Source of the DNA: CAMFLJ01 sp963702555
GTDB taxonomy: Bacteria > Actinomycetota > Acidimicrobiia > Acidimicrobiales > Acidimicrobilacustridaceae
Assembly: GCA_963702555.1 (NCBI GenBank)
Contig: CAVPCW010000012.1
Location: 124,001 to 188,000, forward strand
Length of the DNA: 64,000 bases
Direction: 5' to 3'
Shown: positions 1-10,134 of the stretch, piece by piece
Numbering within the stretch: position 1 is the stretch's first letter
How the letters are laid out: every line of letters begins with the position of its first letter
Made by a program: the position numbers and the translations under genes
The notes under the pieces: generated by a model
Seen by the model: the letters and a program-made list of their open reading frames with translations, nothing else
Database searches by the model: none
What the model was told of the DNA's origin: nothing

Positions 1-40
1 CCCGTCGCCGCCTGACCCCGGCGTCACCGCTCGACCGGTT

Positions 41-64
41 GCGCCCCGCCCTCGGGCGGGGCGC
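41..64 (+). terminator. Perfect GC hairpin, probable intrinsic terminator
   Basis: A 10-bp perfect inverted repeat (GCGCCCCGCC, 41-50; GGCGGGGCGC, 55-64) closes a CTCG tetraloop. A reading frame entering from the left edge stops with TGA at 13-15, so this hairpin sits where the terminator of a truncated upstream plus-strand gene is expected. It has no long T run, which is common in high-GC actinobacteria. Confidence 0.65.
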
Positions 65-126
65 TTCCACGTCAGGGCCGACTCCGGCCGCTAGGTTCGG
101 GCCCACGGCGGACCGAGGAGGGCGAC

Positions 127-636
127 ATGAGCGACACGGGTGACCAGGGACAGGGCTGGGGTGCACCTCCTCCCCCGCCGGGGGCACCGGTGCCACCCCC
201 CGCACCCCCCGGCTGGCAGCCGCCCCCGCCCGGCGCCAGTGCGCCGCCTCCCGCCGGTGCACCGCCGGCTCCCCCGGCCCCCGGGTATCCGCCCGCACCC
301 GCGTATCCCTCGGCACCGTCCGGATATCCGCCCCAGCCGGGCTACGGGTACGGCACCGCCTACCCGCAGGCCCCGAAGAACGACGGCATGGCGATCGCCG
401 CGCTCGTCTGCGGCATCGTGGCCATCCCGATGTACTGCGGCATCGGGCTCATCCTGGGGGTCCTCGGCCTGGTCTTCGGCATCATCTCGATGCGGAAGAT
501 CGATCGGTCCGGCGGGACGCTCACCGGGCGCGGCATGGCTCTGGCCGGCGCGATCTGTGGTGGGGTCGGCCTGGCGATCAACGTCCTCTTCTGGGGATGG
601 GTCATCCTGGTCGCGATCAGCGACTCGTCGAGCTGA
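127..636 (+). CDS. Pro-rich DUF4190-type membrane protein
   Basis: The 169-residue protein has an N-terminal half (about 1-85) made almost entirely of Pro, Ala, Gly and Tyr, then a DUF4190-like pair of hydrophobic segments (about 88-118 and 138-163) separated by a short basic loop containing RKIDRSGG. The family is common in actinobacteria and its biochemical role is unknown; the disordered Pro-rich arm is probably cytoplasmic. The ATG is preceded by a strong GAGGAGGG ribosome-binding site at 115-122, which fixes the start. It converges on gltD. Family assignment is fairly safe; function is not known. Confidence 0.75.
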   Translation: MSDTGDQGQGWGAPPPPPGAPVPPPAPPGWQPPPPGASAPPPAGAPPAPPAPGYPPAPAYPSAPSGYPPQPGYGYGTAYPQAPKNDGMAIAALVCGIVAIPMYCGIGLILGVLGLVFGIISMRKIDRSGGTLTGRGMALAGAICGGVGLAINVLFWGWVILVAISDSSS

Positions 637-637
637 C

Positions 638-654
638 CCTCCCCACTCGGGAGG
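638..654. terminator. Short hairpin between convergent genes
   Basis: CCTCCC (638-643) and GGGAGG (649-654) form a 6-bp stem around a 5-base loop, exactly between the stop of the DUF4190 gene and the stop of gltD. Its position fits a bidirectional terminator; the stem is short, so confidence is moderate. Confidence 0.4.
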
Positions 655-657
655 CGC

Positions 658-2122
658 TCAGCGCAGCGGGGCGGCGTCCGGCGTGAGCGGTGACGGCAGC
701 AGGGTGTCGCCCATGAGGTGACGGTCGACCGCAGCGGCGGCCGAGCGGCCCTCGGCGATGGCCCACACGATGAGGCTCTGACCGCGACCCATGTCGCCGG
801 CCACGAACACACCGTCGACGTTGGTCGACCAGCGGTCGTCGCGGGCCACGTTGCCCCGGGCGTCGAGGTCGACACCGAGCTGCTCGAGCAGGCCGCCCTT
901 GCTCCGGGCCGACGAAGCCCATGGCCAGGAAGACCAGCTCGCACTCGAGCTCGAACTCGGAGCCCTCGACGGGCACGAAGCTCGGGCGGCCGTCGACCAT
1001 CTCCTGGCGGACCTCGACGGCGCGCAGGCCCCGGAGGTTGCCGTCGTCGTCGCCCAGGAACTCGAGGGTGTTGACGGCGTAGACCCGCTCGCCGCCCTCC
1101 TCGTGGGCCGACGACGTGCGGTACACGAGCGGCCAGGTCGGCCACGGGTTCTCGTCGGGTCGGGTGTCCGACGGGCGGGGCATGATCTCGAACTGGTGCA
1201 CCGACAGGGCGCCCTGGCGATGCGAGGTGCCGAGGCAGTCGGCCCCGGTGTCGCCGCCGCCGATGATCACGACGCGCTTGCCGTCGGCGTCGATCGGGTG
1301 GTGGTCGAGGTCGCCCTCCTGCACCCGGTTGGCCAGGGGCAGGAACTCCATCGCCTGGTAGATGCCCTTGTGCTGGCGGCCCTCGATGGGGAGGTCGCGC
1401 CAGGCGGTGGCCCCGCCGGCGAGCACCACGGCATCGAACTCCTCGCGGAGCTGGTCGGCGGTGATGTCGACGCCCACGTTCACGTTGCAGCGGAAGTCGG
1501 TGCCCTCGTCCTCCATCTGCTCGATGCGGCGGTCGAGGTGGCGCTTCTCCATCTTGAACTCGGGGATGCCGTAGCGCAGCAGGCCGCCGGGGCGGTCGGC
1601 GCGCTCGAACACCACCACGTCGTGGCCGGCGCGGGTGAGCTGCTGGGCGGCGGCGAGGCCGGCGGGGCCGGAGCCGACGACGGCCACGCGCTTGCCGGTG
1701 CGCTCGGCCGCGATCTCGGGGGTGACCCAGCCCTCGGACCAGGCCCGGTCGATGATCTCGACCTCGACCTGCTTGATGGTGACGGGGTCGGCGTTGATGC
1801 CGAGCACGCAGGCGGCCTCGCACGGGGCGGGGCACAGGCGGCCGGTGAACTCCGGGAAGTTGTTGGTGGCGTGGAGCCGGTCGATGGCCTCGCGCCAGTG
1901 GTCCTTGTAGACCAGGTCGTTCCAGTCCGGGATGAGGTTGCCGAGCGGGCAGCCGTTGTTGCAGAACGGGATGCCGCAGTCCATGCAGCGGCTGGCCTGG
2001 TCACGGACCTTGGCGATCGGGAAGTCCTCGTAGACCTCGCGCCAGTCCTTGAGCCGGACCGGGACCTCCCGGCGGGAGGGCAGCTCCCGGTCGTGCTTCA
2101 TGAAGCCGGTGGTGTCACCCAT
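658..2122 (-). CDS. gltD: Glutamate synthase small subunit (one +1 frameshift)
   Basis: The NADPH-dependent beta subunit feeds electrons to GltB for glutamine + 2-oxoglutarate to two glutamates in the cytoplasm. Visible features are the N-terminal iron-sulfur cysteines (CMDCGIPFCNNGCP, then LCPAPCEAAC), an FAD loop VVGSGPAGLAAAQ, an NADPH loop IIGGGDTGADC and the C-terminal FAD-contact segment DGVFVAGDMGRGQSLIVWA. The frame breaks near 901, where one extra base (a C on the coding strand between the GAG and AAG codons of GPE-KGGLLEQL) must be removed to join the two halves; length and motifs are otherwise complete, so this looks like a sequence error rather than decay. It starts 15 bases after the gltB stop and is surely co-transcribed with it. 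Confidence 0.9.
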
Positions 2123-2137
2123 GACGTCGTCTCCTCC

Positions 2138-5100
2138 TCAGACCCGGGCCGCGGCCATGACGGCCTCGACGGGGTCACGGCCCTCGGCGAGCGCCTCGCG
2201 CTCGGCGACGAGGACCCGCTTGTAGTCGCGGGGCATGACCTTCACGAACGAACCGGCGCTCTGGGCCCAGTCGTCGAGCAGGCGGGCCGGCCACGTTCGA
2301 GCCGGTCTCGGCCAGGTGGCGCTCGACCCGGTCACGCAGCCAGGCGGCGTCGTCGTCGTCGGGCGCCTCGAGGTCGACCATCTCGGCGTTCACCCGCGAC
2401 GGGAACGTGCCGTCGGGGTCGTGCACGAAGGCGATGCCGCCGGACATGCCCGCCCCGAAGTTGCGGCCGGTGGGGCCGAGCACGAGGACACGACCGCCGG
2501 TCATGTACTCGCAGGCGTGGTCGCCCACGCCCTCGACCACCGCGGTGGCGCCGCTGTTGCGCACGCAGAAGCGCTCGCCCACGACGCCGCGCAGGTACAT
2601 CTCACCGGCGGTGGCGCCGTAGAGGATGACGTTGCCGGCGATGATGTTCTCCTCGGCCACGAAGGGCGAGTCGGCCGGCGGGTGCACGATGACCCGCCCG
2701 CCCGAGAGGCCCTTGCCGCAGTAGTCGTTGGCGTCGCCGACGAGGCGCAGGGTGATGCCCTTGGGCAGGAACGCCCCGAAGCTCTGGCCGGCGGAGCCGG
2801 TGAAGTCGACGACGATCGTGTCGTCGGGCAGGCCCTCGCCGCCGTGGCGGCGGGTGAGCTCGGCCCCGAGCATCGTGCCGACGGTGCGGTTCACGTTGCG
2901 GATCGTGGCCGGGAAGCGCACGGGCGTCGCCGGTCTCGATGGCCGACGCGGCCTGAGCGATGAGCTCGTTGTCGAGCGCCTTGTCGAGGCCGTGGTCCTG
3001 GCCGGTGATGCGGCGACGGCTGGCGCCCTCGGCGCAGCTCCGGCACGTGCAGGATCGGGCTGAGGTCGAGGCCCGGCGGCCTTCCAGTGGTCGAGCGCCG
3101 TGCGGGTGTCGATGAGCTCGGCGTGGCCGATGGCCTCGTCGAGGGTGCGGAAGCCCAGCTCGGCGAGCAGCTCGCGGACCTCCTCGGCGATGTACTCGAA
3201 GAAGTTCACGACGAACTCGGGCTTGCCGGTGAAGCGCTTGCGCAGCTCCGGGTTCTGGGTGGCCACGCCGACGGGGCAGGTGTCGAGGTGGCAGACCCGC
3301 ATCATCACGCAGCCCGACACGACGAGCGGGGCGGTGGCGAAGCCGAACTCCTCGGCGCCGAGCAGGGCGGCGATGACGACGTCGCGGCCGGTCTTCAGCT
3401 GGCCGTCGACCTGCACCACGATGCGGTCGCGCAGGCCGTTGAGCAGCAGCGTCTGCTGGGTCTCGGCCAGGCCGAGCTCCCACGGCGCGCCGGCGTGCTT
3501 GAGCGAGGTGAGCGGCGAGGCGCCGGTGCCACCGTCGTGGCCGGAGATCAACACGACGTCGGCGTGGGCCTTGGAGACGCCGGCGGCGACCGTGCCGACG
3601 CCGACCTCGGCGACCAGCTTCACGTGGACCCGCGCCTGGTTGTTGGCGTTCTTCAGGTCGTGGATCAGCTGGGCGAGATCCTCGATGGAGTAGATGTCGT
3701 GGTGCGGCGGGGGCGAGATGAGGCCCACGCCAGGGGTGGAGTGCCGGGTCTTGGCGATCCAGGGGTACACCTTGTGGCCGGGGAGCTGGCCGCCCTCGCC
3801 GGGCTTGGCCCCCTGGGCCATCTTGATCTGGATGTCGTCGGCGTTGACCAGGTACTCGCTGGTGACGCCGAAGCGGCCGGAGGCGACCTGCTTGATGGCC
3901 GAGCGCTTGGAGTCGCCGTTGGGCATGACCTCGAAGCGGATCGGGGTCCTCGCCGCCCTCACCGGTGTTGGACTTGGCGCCCAGCCGGTTCATGGCGATG
4001 GCGAGGTTCTCGTGGGCCTCGGCGGAGATGGAGCCGTAGCGACATGGCACCCGTGGAGAACCGCTTGACGATCTCGCTGATCGGCTCGACCTCGTCGAGG
4101 GGCACCGACGGGCGCTCCCCCGCGTTGAGCTCGAACAGGCCGCGGAGCGTGGCGAGCTGCCGCGACTGGTCGTTGACCCGGGCGGTGTACTCCTTGAACA
4201 CGTCGTAGCGGCCGCTGCGGGTGGCGTGCTGCAGCTTGTAGACGGTCTCGGGGTTGAAGAGGTGGAACTCACCCTCGCGGCGCCACTGGTACTCGCCGCC
4301 GACCTCGAGGGTGCGGTGGGCGCGCTCGGTGGGGTTCGGCGGATAGGCCAGGCGATGGCGGGCGGCGACCTCGTCGGCGAGCTCGTCGAGCCCGACGCCA
4401 CCGAGGCGGCTCACCGAACCGGTGAAGAACTCGTCGACGAGCTCCTGCGAGAGGCCGATGGCCTCGAAGATCTGGGCGCCGGTGTAGGAGGCCACGGTGG
4501 AGATGCCCATCTTCGACATCACCTTCAGCACGCCCTTGCTGGCGGCCTTGATGTAGTTGTTGACCGCCTTGGTCGGGTCCTTCACCGGGGACTCGCCCTC
4601 GGCGATGCGGTCCTCGATGGTCTCGAACGCCAGGTACGGGTTGATGGCCGCAGCGCCGAAGCCGAGCAGCAGGCACATGTGGTGGACCTCGCGGGCCTCA
4701 CCGGTCTCGACCACGAGGCCGACCTGGGTGCGGGTCTTCTCGCGGATCAGGTGGTGGTGCACGGCGCCGGTGAACAGCAGCGACGGGATCGGGGCCATCT
4801 CGGCGGTGGCGTCCCGGTCGGAGAGCACGAGGATGTTGGCCCCGGCGTCGATGGCGTCGGTGGCCATGCGGCGCACGTGGTCGAGGGCCTTGCGCAGGCC
4901 CTCCCCACCGGCGGCGACCGGGTAGAGGCACGGGATCACGACGGTGTGGAAGTCGCTCATGCCGTCGTAGTCGTTGATGTGCACGAGCTTGCCCAGCTCG
5001 TCGTTGTCGATGACCGGGCGGGGCACGTAGATCTGGCGGCACGACGAGGGCTGCGGGTTCAGCAGGTTGCCCTCGGGGCCGAGGGTGCCGCCGATGCGCG

Positions 5101-6707
5101 GTGACCAGCTCCTCGCGGATGGCGTCGAGGGGCGGGTTGGTGACCTGCGCGAACAGCTGCGAGAAGTAGTCGAACAGCAGCCGCGACCGCTGCGACAGCA
5201 CGGCGATCGGGGTGTCGGTGCCCATCGACCCGATCGGCTCGGCGCCGGTGCGGGACATGGGGTCGAGGATGATCTTCAGCTCTTCGGTGGTGTACCCGAA
5301 CATCTGCTGACGGCGCACGACCGACTCGTGCGGGCGCAGGGTGTGCGGCCGTGACGGAAGGGCGTCGAGGGCGACCTGGTTAGCGGTGAGCCACTCGCCG
5401 TAGGGGTGCTTGTCGGCGAGGCGGCGCTTGATCTCCTCGTCGCCGATGATGCGGCCCTCGGTGGTGTCGACGAGGAACATGCGACCGGGCTGCAGGCGGC
5501 CCTTCTGCACGACCTTGGCCGGATCGACGTCGATGACCCCGACCTCGGAGGCCATGATCACGAGGTCGTCGGCGGTGACCCAGTAACGCGACGGGCGCAG
5601 ACCGTTGCGGTCGAGCACGGCGCCGATCACGGTGCCGTCGGTGAACGCGATCGAGGCGGGGCCGTCCCACGGCTCCATGAGCGAGGCGTGGTAGCGGTAG
5701 AAGTCGCGCTTGACCTTCGGCATCGAGGGCTGGTGCTCCCAGGCCTCGGGGATCATCATCAGCACGGCGTGGGGCAGCTCGTAGCCACCCATGTGCAGCA
5801 GCTCGAGGACCTCGTCGAAGGTGGCCGAGTCGGAGGCGTCGGGGCTGCAGATCGGGAAGATGCGGTCGAGCTCGCCCGGCAGCAGGTTCGAGTGCAGCAG
5901 GGCCTCACGGGCCTGCATCCAGTTGCGGTTGCCCTGGACGGTGTTGATCTCGCCGTTGTGGGCGACGTACCGGAACGGGTGGGCCAGCGGCCACGACGGG
6001 AACGTGTTCGTCGAGAAGCGTGAGTGCACCAGCGCCAGGGCCGACTCGACCCGGCTGTCGTTGAGGTCGAGGAAGAACTGCGGCAGCTGACCGGTGGTGA
6101 GCATGCCCTTGTAGACGAACGTGCGGCACGACAGCGACGGGAAGTAGACGCCACCGTCGGCGAGGCTGCCGAGCTCGTGCTCGACGCGCTTGCGCACGAT
6201 GAAGGCCCGGCGCTCGAGGGAGTCGTCGGCCAGGCCGTCGCCGGCGAGGAAGGGCTGGCGGAACAGCGGCTCGACGCCCTTGGCCATCGAGCCGATCATG
6301 GAGTCGTCGTAGGGGACGTCGCGCCAGCCGAGGACCCGCAGGCCCTCGCTGCCCGCGATCTTCTCGATCGCCAGGGCGGCCTCGTCGGCCTTGTCCGGGT
6401 CGTTCGGGAGGAACGCGATGCCGGTGGCGTAGTGGCCCTCCTGCGGCAGCGGGAAGTCGACGACGTCACGGAAGAAGCGGTCAGGGACCTGCAGCAGGAT
6501 GCCCGCACCGTCGCCGGTGTTGGGCTCGGCCCCGGCCGCGCCACGGTGGTCGAGGTTGCAGAGGGCGCCGATGCCGTGCTGGACGATCTCGTGGCTCCGC
6601 AGGCCCTTCATGTGCACGACGAAGTTGACGCCGCAGGCGTCGTGCTCGAACCGAGGGTCGTAGAGGCCCTGGGGCGCGGGCGGGCCAGCGGGGCGAGGCT
6701 GCGACAT
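2138..6707 (-). CDS. gltB: Glutamate synthase large subunit (about seven +1 frameshifts)
   Basis: This is the alpha subunit, about 1,520 residues when frames are joined. In order it has a short propeptide and the N-terminal nucleophile Cys25 (FEHDACGVNF) of the class II glutaminase domain, the central domain, the FMN/3Fe-4S synthase domain (AMS-YGSISAEAHENLAIAMNRL; SGHDGGTGASPL; CHLDTCPVGVATQ) and the C-terminal beta-helix glutamate synthase domain (GGRVLVLGPTGRNFGAGMSGG). The reading frame changes near 5098, 4042, 3950, 3070, 3045, 2930 and 2295; each is repaired by deleting one base and every conserved motif survives. Such density with intact motifs argues against a true pseudogene. The start ATG at 6707 gives the usual propeptide length. 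The operon order is gltB-gltD. Confidence 0.9.
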
Positions 6708-6925
6708 GCGTCTTCCTACACGGGGGAAGCGGACGCCCACAGAGGACGACCGATCGAATACAGAACTGATCGAACCGGTCGGCTTCACACCGGGGTCCGA
6801 CCACGATCGCGGGGACGACGCTGGCCCCGCCGTGGAGTCGCCGAGACTACACGGATGGGCCCCGTTCCGGCCATTCCGGAGCCCGGATCGCGGCCGGCCC
6901 GGGACCGCCGGTAGGGTCGGTCGCC

Positions 6926-8303
6926 GTGGCCCCGGAGACGACGCCGACAGCGAGCCCACCCGCAGGGGTGGCACCGACCGCAGCACAGGAGGTCGCGCTC
7001 GACCTCGGCCGCTTCGTGTCGGCCTCGCCCTCGCCCTTCCACGCGGCCGCCGAGGTGGTCCGTCGGCTGGCCCTGAGCGGCTTCGAGATGGTCGACGAGG
7101 CCGGACCATGGCCCTCCCTCCCCGGCCGCCACGTCATGGTGCGCGGCGGCAGCGTCGTGGCCTGGGCCACCGAGGCCGGCCGATCGCCGGCCCACGGCTT
7201 CCGGGTGGTCGGCGCCCACACGGACTCCCCCAACCTCCGGGTGCGGCCCCGCCCCGACACCGGTGCGGTCGGCTTCCGCCAGCTCGGCGTCGAGGTGTAC
7301 GGCGGGGTGCTGCTCAACTCCTGGCTCGACCGCGACCTCGGACTGTCGGGCCGGGTCGCTGTCCGGGGGGCCGACGGCTCCCCCGAGCTGCGCCTCTTCC
7401 GGGTCGACGAGCCCCTCCTGCGGGTGCCCCAGCTCGCCATCCACCTCGACCGGGGCGTCAACGAGGGCCTCAAGCTCGACCCCCAGGCCCACATGGTCCC
7501 GATCTGGGGCACCGGCACCCCGTCCGACGGCGACTTCCGCCGCTACGTGGCCGCGCAGGTCGGGGCCGACGCCGACGACGTCCTCGGCTGGGACGCCATG
7601 GCCCACGACCTCACCCCGCCGGCGCTGCTCGGCACCGACCGCTCGCTGCTCGCCGCGCCGCGCATCGACAACCAGCTCTCGTGCCACGCAGCCACGACGG
7701 CACTGGCCATGCTGCTCGAGGCGGACGCCTCGGGCGGTGACGAGCGGTCCGGTGCCCGTGGTCTGCCTCTTCGACCACGAGGAGATCGGCAGCGAGTCGG
7801 CCACCGGCGCCGCGGGCTCGTTGCTGCCCACCGTGCTCGAGCGCATCGCCACGGTCGCAGGGCTCGACCGCGACGCCTGGTTCGCCGCGCTGGCCGCGTC
7901 GGCGTGCCTCTCGGCCGACGGTGCCCACGCCACCCACCCCAACTACGTGGGGCGCCACGAGCCGGACCACCTCGTCGCCCTCAACGGTGGCCCGGTGCTG
8001 AAGCACAACGCCAACGTCCGCTACGCCACCGACGCCGGCGGCGAGGCCCTGGTGGCCACCGCCGCCGAGCGCGCCGGCGTCCCGCTCCAGCACTTCGTCA
8101 CCCGGGGTGACATGCCCTGCGGCTCCACCATCGGGCCCGTCACCTCGGCCCGCCTGGGGATCACCACCGTCGACGTCGGCGTCGCCCAGCTCTCGATGCA
8201 CTCCGCCCGCGAGCTCTGCGGTGCCGACGACCCGGGCGCGTTCGTGGCCCTGCTCGCCGAGTTCCTCCGGCTCCCCTCGGCCCGCGTGCCGCTCGTCGCG
8301 TGA
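6926..8303 (+). CDS. M18-family metalloaminopeptidase (one frameshift)
   Basis: This is a cytoplasmic zinc aminopeptidase of the M18 (aspartyl aminopeptidase/ApeB) family that trims N-terminal residues from peptides. The metal-site segments are visible: VVGAHTDSPNLR, the catalytic Glu pair in CLFDHEEIGSES, a DGAHATHPNY stretch, and a C-terminal LSMHSARE histidine. The start is GTG at 6926. The frame changes near 7753, where one extra T after a CGG codon separates the first 277 residues from the rest; removing it gives about 458 residues, normal for the family. Its stop overlaps the next GTG start (GTGA), implying translational coupling to the lipoprotein gene. It is divergent from gltB. Confidence 0.85.
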
Positions 8304-8803
8304 GGTACCGGGTCCGCCTCGCTGCGGGGCTGCTCGGGTTGGCGGCCCTCACGGGCGTCACCGGCGCGTGCAGCGCCGACGACAAGGGCGGCGTCACCGA
8401 CGTCACCCTCCCGTCGTCGCTCAGCATCACCACCACCGTCCCGGGGTCCGACGGTGGCGGCGCCTCGACCACGGTGCCGGTCACCGAGGTGCCTCCCACC
8501 AGCCCGGCGGCCGACGGCGCCCCCGTGATCCGCTCGCTGGTGGCCGAGCCCGGCGCGACCGCCTGCTCCGGCGGCACGATCCCTGTCACCGTCACCTTCG
8601 AGACCGCGGAGCAGCCCCCGGTGCGGGTGTTCAGCGTGTTCCTCGACGGCGCACCGGGCGGTTCGTCCTCCACCCCGCAGCCGATCACCATCCCGGCGGT
8701 GGCCTGTGACGGTGGGGTGCACACGGTCCTGTTCATCGCCACCGGCACCAACGGGCAGTCGTCCACCCAGGCGGTGGCCTTCCGCTCGCCCGCGGCCGCC
8801 TGA
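8300..8803 (+). CDS. Putative secreted lipoprotein, unknown function
   Basis: The 167-residue protein has an N-terminal signal sequence (positively charged MRYRVR, hydrophobic core 8-22) ending in a lipobox-like TGAC with the Cys near residue 24. A Thr/Ser/Pro-rich linker (about 35-75) follows, then a compact beta-rich domain with two Cys (near 92 and 135) that could be an immunoglobulin-like fold. I recognise no family. The GTG start overlaps the stop of the aminopeptidase gene by four bases. Likely anchored on the outer face of the membrane. Confidence 0.6.
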   Translation: MRYRVRLAAGLLGLAALTGVTGACSADDKGGVTDVTLPSSLSITTTVPGSDGGGASTTVPVTEVPPTSPAADGAPVIRSLVAEPGATACSGGTIPVTVTFETAEQPPVRVFSVFLDGAPGGSSSTPQPITIPAVACDGGVHTVLFIATGTNGQSSTQAVAFRSPAAA

Positions 8804-8806
8804 CTC

Positions 8807-9397
8807 GTGGACCTCGCCGAGGCGCTCGAGGTCCTGCAGCTCCGGCCCGGCACCCCGATGCAGGAGGTGCGTGAGGCCTACCGGGCCCAGGTCCGCCTCG
8901 CCCATCCCGACGTCGTCGGCCCCGACGCCGACGCGGGCGACGCCACGGCCCGCACCGCCCGGATCACCGGCGCCTTCGCCGTCGTGCGCCGCGCCGTGAT
9001 CGAGGCGGGCACCGACACGGTGCCCGAACCGCCGCCCCCTCCCGACCCCACACCAGAGCCGCCACGGGCTCCCCGGCCCTGGGAGGTCGACTCGGTGGAG
9101 GCCGACGCCGACGGCGACACCATCGCCATCGGCGCACCGCCCACCGAGGCCTTCGCCCTGCTCATCGAGGCAGGTGCCCGCCTCGGCGGCATCGGCTACG
9201 TCGACCGCCAGCTCGGCATCCTCGAGCTGATCGTGCGCTTCGAGGGCGGGCCGTCGTGCTCGGTGCTCATCACGCTGCAGGGCCGCGCCTTCGGCACCGA
9301 CGCCTTCTGCACGATGGATTCGATCGAAGCCGCCCCCACACCGCCGCTGCGCCCGGTGGTCGAAGCCCTGGTGGAGGAGCTCCGCCGCCGCCCCTGA
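8807..9397 (+). CDS. J-domain-like protein with a C-terminal unknown domain
   Basis: Residues 1-65 read like a J domain: helix II EVREAYRAQVRL is followed by the HPD tripeptide (AHPDVV, residues about 31-33) and a third helix, the arrangement used by DnaJ proteins to stimulate Hsp70. A Pro-rich linker (about 76-96) leads to a roughly 100-residue alpha/beta domain that I do not recognise (AFALLIEAGARLGGIGYVD). No zinc-finger or DnaJ C-terminal domains are present, so this would be a specialised, not general, co-chaperone. It begins 3 bases after the lipoprotein stop with GTG, so probably belongs to the same transcript. Confidence 0.55.
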   Translation: MDLAEALEVLQLRPGTPMQEVREAYRAQVRLAHPDVVGPDADAGDATARTARITGAFAVVRRAVIEAGTDTVPEPPPPPDPTPEPPRAPRPWEVDSVEADADGDTIAIGAPPTEAFALLIEAGARLGGIGYVDRQLGILELIVRFEGGPSCSVLITLQGRAFGTDAFCTMDSIEAAPTPPLRPVVEALVEELRRRP

Positions 9398-9489
9398 GCG
9401 ACGTGCCCGATGTCGCACCATCCGCGCGCGCCGCCGCCCGCCGCGAACATTTACCGCACACCCGTGAACGGACCATTCAAGGGGCTGCG

Positions 9490-10086
9490 ATGACCGACAT
9501 CGGCAGGGCCTGGATGCTCGACCCGATCGAGTTCCATCACGACTTCGAGGCACTCCTCGGCTCCGACGACGGCCTCGTCGCCGTGCGGGACCGGGCGACC
9601 GAGATCTGGCACAGCACCGACCCCGCGCTTCGGTCCTACGTCGAGCTCCTGGCGCTCGACCCCGAGCACTGGCGCTGCGAGTGCGAGGACGCCCACCTGG
9701 TCGAGTGGTACCGGGTGCTGATGGCCCCGTACCTCATCGCCACCCCCGCCCTGCAGTGCCCCGACTCGGTCCGGCGGGGGCTCCCCCAGCTGGGTTGGCA
9801 CATGTCCGAGGCCCGCCGCCTGGCCCGCGGTCGCGAGCTGCTCACCCTGGCCGAGCGCCATCTCCCCGACGGCATCGTCGAGCGCTTGCGGCTGCGCTTC
9901 GGCTGGGGCACCAAGGGCTGGCTCGACCACGACGACATCACCTCCGCCCTCGAGCGGATGCGCCGCCTCGACCGCGGTGTGTTCCGCGACCACCAGGACC
10001 TCGTGCCCATGGTGGAGAACGCCTTCCACGTGTTCGAGGCCGCTGCGGCCAAGCCCGACCACGTGCTGCTCACCGTCACCGACTGA
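9490..10086 (+). CDS. Hypothetical protein, 198 residues
   Basis: A soluble, mostly helical protein without signal peptide or membrane segment. It is rich in Trp, Arg and His and has a Cys pair (WRCECEDAH) and a repeated WG motif (LRFGWGTKGWLDHDD). I do not recognise its family. It has consistent third-position GC bias and a plausible ATG start, so it is probably a real gene. It converges on the aldehyde dehydrogenase gene with a 48-base gap. Confidence 0.5.
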   Translation: MTDIGRAWMLDPIEFHHDFEALLGSDDGLVAVRDRATEIWHSTDPALRSYVELLALDPEHWRCECEDAHLVEWYRVLMAPYLIATPALQCPDSVRRGLPQLGWHMSEARRLARGRELLTLAERHLPDGIVERLRLRFGWGTKGWLDHDDITSALERMRRLDRGVFRDHQDLVPMVENAFHVFEAAAAKPDHVLLTVTD

Positions 10087-10134
10087 CCGACCGCTCCGGA
10101 GCACAGCCGAGCCGGGTCCGGCCCGAGTGGCGCG

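Noticed and set aside
791..2629. A 612-codon plus-strand frame over gltD/gltB
   Set aside because: It is the antisense shadow of GC-rich genes; it is dominated by Val/Ala/Gly/His repeats and has no family motifs, while the minus strand has perfect GltD and GltB signatures.
6744..6780. Direct GATCGAA repeat (16-base period) upstream of gltB as an operator
   Set aside because: Only two short copies with imperfect surrounding dyad symmetry; too weak to call.
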